From: an uncultured Bacilli bacterium
GTDB lineage: Bacteria > Bacillota_I > Bacilli_A > RF39 > UBA660
Reading direction: 5' to 3'
DNA length: 11,132 bases
Assembly: GCA_947628635.1 (NCBI GenBank)
Contig: CANRAX010000032.1
Location: forward strand, 1 to 11,132
Shown piece by piece: positions 7,452 to 11,132 of this stretch. The notes under the pieces were generated by a model. The model had not been told where the DNA came from. It worked only from the letters and a program-made list of their open reading frames with translations, and ran no database searches. Made by a program: the position numbers and the translations under genes. The stretch's first letter is position 1; each line of letters starts with the position of its first letter.

Positions 7452-9230
7452 CTACTTACTTATTTTATACGGATTATTAAACGTTCCTTTACCACTAACA
7501 ATTGTCACATCTTTCTTTAAGTAACCGACTAATCGAATTCCAAAAGAACCTAAACCAGTTTCATCATACATATGGGAACCTATTTCTGATATAACATTTG
7601 CTAGCTTATTGTTTTTAGAAGAATCAATTAACCAATAAGATCCACTTATATCTCCACCAGCACTAAACATATCAAAAGTGCTAGGAGCTGAAAATTTAAC
7701 TTTATATTTTTTAGTACTGTTTGTTTTTCCATAAACAGGCTCTTCTTTATAAATAGGTACCGTTATTGTTTTATTAACAAAATAAGATGAATCAATATAG
7801 TCGGAAGCTATATTATTTATATAATAACCAACATTTCCCTTTTCAGTAGGATTATAAATACCCTGACCAGCTAAATAATTTGTCTTAACTCGTAATCCAT
7901 CAGATGATAATACAGAAGCAGCTATAACCTTAGTTGTACCATCACTTTCTGAATCGATAATTCTAAATAACATTCCATTTATTTCAACATATTCTCCACA
8001 ATTTCTTTCATTAACCAAAGAATTTGTTTTTCCTTTTTCCATATCTTCTAAATAATATGGATCATCTACACTTCCACTTCCACCTTTTATCAAGCTATTA
8101 CCATCAATAGTAATAATAGGTCGAACTCCAAAAGTATATTTTTTATTAAGATTTAAAAATCTCATATCTCCTTCAACGAAGAAATCTCTTATAATGTAAG
8201 CTTCATCTTTATTTTTTTCACTAGCTACCCAACTCATTGTATAAGTTTTCATAAAGTTGTCATATTCTAAATTAGTTTTATTTACGTCAACAATTGATGG
8301 AATATAAACTTTTTTATTTTCTGTATAAGAAGTGCAATTAGTATCTGCTAATGTATCATCACTAGGTTTCATATTACAGTACTTGTTTTCTACAATTAAT
8401 TTTTTAGATTTACTATTTAAATGCTTGTAAAATACTTTATCCAACCAATTTTCGATTCCATCATAATTAACATTTGCTATATCAATTGCTGAAACAATCC
8501 TAATATTGTCACCATCCATATCAAGTATTCTAAATTTCATATTAGAAAAATAAACGTAATTATTTTCAGGATTTCCAACAAAGCTAGTCTTATCACCTAA
8601 AATATCTTTAACTGTACTTTTTAATCTTTCAACCACCTCAACAGTTCTTTCAACTTCCGTTTTATTATTTAAACTATCTAAAGCCGTATATTTAATTTTA
8701 TAACTACCAGTCTTCGTAGTATCAACATTTCCAGTTATTGTTACTTTACTTACATCAATATTCCCATCTTTATTGTCAATAACACTCTCTACTCCTGGAT
8801 CTTTAAAATTATCGCCTTTAGTAACATTAATAGTTTGATCACCTTTTAAAGTAATTGTAGGACCTTTATGATCAATATTAGATGATAAAACACCACATTT
8901 CAAATAAGTATAATACTTATATTCGTTATTTTTCTTTTGAACTTTTACCCAACTATCTTTTAAAGAACAAGGCTCTTTAGTATAAGGAACATACATATCA
9001 CTTTTTATATAAGCACCAAAAAACAAATCTTGTAAAGTAATTGTTTTTATTCTCTCTCCTGTAGGAAGTTCCCCTGGCTTTGTTACAAAATATCTTTCAG
9101 CGGCTTGCTTCATTTGTTTTTCATATCCCCTAAATTTAACTAATGGATAAACTATTAAAAACCAAACAAATAAAGCCACAATTAAAATAGTAACGCTTAC
9201 TTTTAAATATTTCTTTACCTTTTTATTCAT
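7452..9230 (-). CDS. membrane-anchored surface protein: pilin-like head module, Ig-like domain, duplicated C-terminal domain
   Basis: Protein of 592 residues with one N-terminal membrane helix (about 11-31) and an external remainder. Module 1 (about 36-112): a helix KQMKQAAERYF, then LPTGERIKTITLQDLF, then a segment closed by two cysteines (88 and 112), resembling the post-helix part of some Gram-positive pilin-like proteins. Module 2 (about 123-201): a bacterial Ig-like domain of the DUF5011 type (GPTITLKGDQTINVTKGD, DPGV, then GSYKIKYTALDSLNN). Modules 3 and 4 (about 220-395 and 410-590) look like a divergent tandem duplication: YVYFSNMKFRILDMD with FGVRPIITIDG, against YVEINGMLFRIIDSES with FGIRLVGYLKK. 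Both copies end in GxGSxxxPYYL/GxGTxxNPYKI-type sequence and recall DUF6273-like domains. There is no C-terminal anchor. It is translated from an RBS inside the end of the preceding gene and lies just before the sortase. Cell-surface role inferred; no activity assigned. Confidence 0.87.
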   Translation of the reverse strand: MNKKVKKYLKVSVTILIVALFVWFLIVYPLVKFRGYEKQMKQAAERYFVTKPGELPTGERIKTITLQDLFFGAYIKSDMYVPYTKEPCSLKDSWVKVQKKNNEYKYYTYLKCGVLSSNIDHKGPTITLKGDQTINVTKGDNFKDPGVESVIDNKDGNIDVSKVTITGNVDTTKTGSYKIKYTALDSLNNKTEVERTVEVVERLKSTVKDILGDKTSFVGNPENNYVYFSNMKFRILDMDGDNIRIVSAIDIANVNYDGIENWLDKVFYKHLNSKSKKLIVENKYCNMKPSDDTLADTNCTSYTENKKVYIPSIVDVNKTNLEYDNFMKTYTMSWVASEKNKDEAYIIRDFFVEGDMRFLNLNKKYTFGVRPIITIDGNSLIKGGSGSVDDPYYLEDMEKGKTNSLVNERNCGEYVEINGMLFRIIDSESDGTTKVIAASVLSSDGLRVKTNYLAGQGIYNPTEKGNVGYYINNIASDYIDSSYFVNKTITVPIYKEEPVYGKTNSTKKYKVKFSAPSTFDMFSAGGDISGSYWLIDSSKNNKLANVISEIGSHMYDETGLGSFGIRLVGYLKKDVTIVSGKGTFNNPYKISK

Positions 9231-9232
9231 AA

Positions 9233-10813
9233 TTATTCCTCCTCATCCTCTTCATTTTCTACTCCTAAATCAAAAACATATTGCTTATTTCTAATTGTAT
9301 AGATAAGCTTAATTTCTTTAGCCGTAGAAATTTCACTAGGAACCTTTAAATATAAATATTTACCATAATATTTCGCACTAATGACACTTTTTAAATCAAT
9401 GATTTTCTCTGTGCCTCCACTATCCTTATAACTAATTTTACCATATTTAGTTGAAAAGTCAATCATGTTCTTACTATCTAATTCATAAGAAGAATAAGTT
9501 AAATATAAAATTTTTTCATCATTTTTAGCTTTATATTCTTGCGTTGAGTTATTACAATTACCACTACCACATAACAAATTTTTATAACTTATTGTATCTT
9601 CAATAGAAAATTCATCAAAAGCTAATTCTTCTTTTTCACCAAGATAATCAAATTTCATACTTTCTCCCATTTTTAAAATTTTAGTTTTTTCAATCGAAGA
9701 AATATCTTTTATATTTAATTTTATTTTTCGTAAATGATTATTACCTTCTAATTCTTGGTAATATAAGACGAATTTATTCTTAGCAAGTTTTTTATCAACT
9801 CTGTAAATAATAATTGTTCTAACTGATTGATCTCTACTTACTTCTTGGACTGAATCTAATACTTTACCTAAATCATTAAAATCACTTTCATACGTTTTAG
9901 TAGTACTAGCATAATTATTAACACCATTCATAACGTGAAAATTATTTAAATTTACTTCTCTTTTTGCATAATTATTTTTAATAGTTAAGTCAATTATTAC
10001 AAAATTATTTTTATTAGAAATAACTTCTCCCTTATAATCTTTATCAGTATAATAACTATTATTAATTGTTATTGAATAACCGTTTGCATTAAATGTATCT
10101 CCTTGTTTATAAGACTTATTAGTAACAAAAGTATATATATATAGCCTTCTAAGTAAAACCACGCTAATAACAACAATAACAGAATTACAAATCAACTTAT
10201 GTTCTTGATAAAAATAATTAATATTTCTAAATAATCTTCTAAAAGTTCTTTTAAATGATTCTTTATCAATATCGATATTAATTTCAAATTCTTCTCTATC
10301 TTCACTATCTAATTCTAAAAACTCTTGATCTTGATTAAAATTAAACTTTCTTAAGTCAACACCAAAAATTCTTATAAGAAGTATTATAAATACAGGATAC
10401 TGAAAAAATGATAAGATACCTAAAATATCTCTAATCATTCTTATATTAGTGGTTTCTGTGCCTCCCATATAATTGCTAAAGAAATTTCTTGTCCAAGCAA
10501 ATATAAAAAATATAGCTATATAAGTAACAACTGGTAATAAATATAATTTCCAAGGTTTATTTTTTCTCTTTAATAGCATTATAAGAAAGATATTACTTAC
10601 TATAATAATAAACAAAATTAAATATATAAAAAAGTTTATATAACCACTTATAGGTTCATTATAAGAATCATATGAACCAAATTCCATAAATTGACCGACA
10701 AAGTTATTTACTAATAAGATTCTATAATAAATAAAAGCGCATAATATTAACAAAAAGATATGAATTTTTTTAAAATTCTTTATTAAAAAAGCATAAGGCT
10801 TTCTAAATACCAT
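9233..10813 (-). CDS. polytopic membrane protein with large external Ig-like C-terminal region
   Basis: Protein of 526 residues, first gene of the operon; no named family recognised with confidence. Predicted membrane helices lie at about 17-35, 59-81, 88-107, 131-150 and 206-225. Between the fourth and fifth is a charged loop (about 151-205) with an acidic stretch followed by Arg/Lys-rich sequence. With a basic, cytoplasmic N-terminus and five helices, the C-terminal 300 residues should be outside. That region looks like two beta-sandwich domains: about 237-370, resembling DUF4352-type domains (QGDTFNANGYSITINNSYY, then FVIIDLTIKNN), and about 378-516. A Cys pair (415 and 420, CGSGNC) could form a disulphide. 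It ends in the acidic tail EEDEEE. The ATG at 10813 has AAGGAG (10823-10828) nine bases upstream and a candidate promoter just before. A membrane scaffold or sensor role for the surface apparatus is possible but unproven. Confidence 0.85.
   Translation of the reverse strand: MVFRKPYAFLIKNFKKIHIFLLILCAFIYYRILLVNNFVGQFMEFGSYDSYNEPISGYINFFIYLILFIIIVSNIFLIMLLKRKNKPWKLYLLPVVTYIAIFFIFAWTRNFFSNYMGGTETTNIRMIRDILGILSFFQYPVFIILLIRIFGVDLRKFNFNQDQEFLELDSEDREEFEINIDIDKESFKRTFRRLFRNINYFYQEHKLICNSVIVVISVVLLRRLYIYTFVTNKSYKQGDTFNANGYSITINNSYYTDKDYKGEVISNKNNFVIIDLTIKNNYAKREVNLNNFHVMNGVNNYASTTKTYESDFNDLGKVLDSVQEVSRDQSVRTIIIYRVDKKLAKNKFVLYYQELEGNNHLRKIKLNIKDISSIEKTKILKMGESMKFDYLGEKEELAFDEFSIEDTISYKNLLCGSGNCNNSTQEYKAKNDEKILYLTYSSYELDSKNMIDFSTKYGKISYKDSGGTEKIIDLKSVISAKYYGKYLYLKVPSEISTAKEIKLIYTIRNKQYVFDLGVENEEDEEE
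9238..9244 (-). promoter_or_regulatory. ribosome binding site embedded in the upstream gene's acidic tail codons
   Basis: GAGGAGG, seven bases before the ATG at 9228-9230, lies in codons for the final acidic residues of the upstream membrane protein, just before its TAA at 9233-9235. Only two bases separate that stop from the next ATG, an arrangement expected to couple translation of the two genes. Confidence 0.7.
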
Positions 10814-10839
10814 TCTAACACGCTCCTTATTTTATCCTC

Positions 10840-10853
10840 TTATACTAGTATAA
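10840..10853. promoter_or_regulatory. perfect 14-bp palindrome over the -10 box (possible operator)
   Basis: TTATACTAGTATAA is identical to its reverse complement and covers the whole candidate -10 box. It could be a repressor operator. Alternatively, since TATACT appears on both strands (10841-10846 on plus, 10847-10852 on minus), it may be an accidental product of a consensus -10 sequence. No second copy was noticed in the spacer. Confidence 0.4.
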
Positions 10854-10875
10854 CCTAATTAGTTTTTTTTTTAAA
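10847..10875 (-). promoter_or_regulatory. candidate sigma-A-type promoter for the operon
   Basis: On the minus strand, TTTAAA (10870-10875) is separated by 17 bases from TATACT (10847-10852). This gives 4 of 6 consensus matches at -35 and 5 of 6 at -10. Transcription would begin roughly 25-30 bases before the ATG at 10813, leaving a short leader with the AAGGAG site. The A-run in the spacer is typical of strong low-GC promoters. It is the promoter closest to the operon; the match is by eye in very AT-rich DNA. Confidence 0.5.
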
Positions 10876-10934
10876 GTTCTTTTTTAACAGAACATTTTCC
10901 TTTGTAAACTTTTTTTATTTTTTGTAGAATAAAA

Positions 10935-10964
10935 AATCTAGAATATATGGTGTCTTTATGTCAA
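10935..10964 (-). promoter_or_regulatory. second candidate promoter, further upstream
   Basis: A perfect TTGACA (10959-10964) is followed after 18 bases by TAGATT (10935-10940), a 4 of 6 match to TATAAT. This would give a leader of about 115 bases before the first gene. The -35 is better and the -10 poorer than in the nearer candidate, so both could serve the operon or only one may be real. Confidence 0.35.
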
Positions 10965-11058
10965 ATCACATTAATTTTACACATAATATCCCTAAGGTAA
11001 CATTTTAGTTTTTTACTATCCTGACTTTTTTATTTATTTTTCAAAGAACTACCTTATA

Positions 11059-11132
11059 TTAGGAGGATTTTAACTTTCTTATTTTCTCTTCCTCTTTATT
11101 TATTATATGACCCTTTGCCATCGCTAACATTC
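11059..11132 (-). CDS. C-terminal end of an unidentified upstream gene, partial
   Basis: An open minus-strand frame enters from the right edge and ends at TAA (11059-11061). Its last 23 residues begin MLAMAKGHIINKEEEKIR and finish KLKSS. The charged, amphipathic helical tail looks like a genuine protein C-terminus, and same-strand orientation with a stop before a promoter-containing spacer is consistent with a separate upstream gene. The fragment is too short to identify or to prove coding. Confidence 0.4.
   Translation of the reverse strand, partial: MLAMAKGHIINKEEEKIRKLKSS

Larger units (their letters stand above)
10814..11058. other. intergenic spacer upstream of the operon
   Basis: A spacer of about 245 bases, extremely AT-rich with long A and T runs (for example ten T at 10863-10872). 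It holds the two candidate minus-strand promoters and the palindrome. I saw no coding frame, tRNA, riboswitch-like core or convincing intrinsic terminator. A five-base stem (GTTCT at 10889-10893 with AGAAC at 10876-10880) is too weak and lacks a following T tract on the minus strand. Confidence 0.6.

Noticed and set aside
10876..10893. Possible hairpin GTTCT / AGAAC as a terminator
   Set aside because: Only five base pairs, an eight-base loop and no T tract following on the minus strand.
10993..11056. Inverted pair TAAGGTA / TACCTTA with a 50-base loop
   Set aside because: Seven bases with a long AT-rich loop is expected by chance in this composition.
11062..11067. AGGAGG on the plus strand as a ribosome binding site for a rightward gene
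   Set aside because: No start codon follows at usable spacing; the bases are the reverse complement of the last codons of the minus-strand fragment.
1..11132. CRISPR arrays, insertion sequences, tRNA or rRNA genes
   Set aside because: No spaced direct repeats, transposase-like frames, terminal inverted repeats or RNA gene signatures were seen on either strand.

Overview
The window is a low-GC stretch (roughly 30% by eye) with every supported gene on the minus strand. It uses strong AGGAGG-type ribosome binding sites and TGG for tryptophan (standard code), and its genes are tightly packed and partly coupled. It carries a class B-type sortase and no sign of outer-membrane genes. Together this suggests a Gram-positive (monoderm) Bacillota-type bacterium, possibly one of the uncultured low-GC gut lineages; the lineage is an inference, not a reading.

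Transcription runs right to left. At the right edge is the last 23 codons of an unrelated, unidentified gene. A roughly 245-base spacer follows, with two candidate promoters and a perfect 14-bp palindrome over the nearer -10 box. Eight genes then follow in an apparent operon that leaves the window on the left: (1) a five-helix membrane protein with a large external C-terminal region; (2) a membrane-anchored protein with an Ig-like domain and a duplicated C-terminal domain; (3) a class B-like sortase; (4) a cysteine-rich secreted protein of about 1060 residues; (5) a small bitopic protein, possibly pseudopilin- or TadE-like; (6) a CpaB/RcpC-like SAF-domain protein; (7) a CpaF/TadA-family secretion ATPase with an unusual Gln/Pro/Val-rich tail; (8) the N-terminal part of a TadB-like (T2SF-domain) membrane platform protein.

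The last three genes are core parts of a Tad/Flp-type pilus machine. The ATPase would power the TadB platform, and CpaB would sit outside the membrane. Upstream in the same operon are surface proteins with no obvious counterpart in textbook Tad loci, plus a sortase with no recognisable sorting-signal substrate in the window. The most economical reading is a monoderm Tad-like filament or secretion system that assembles or displays the large cysteine-rich protein at the surface. TadC, the prepilin peptidase and a Flp-type major pilin are not seen here and may lie beyond the left edge.
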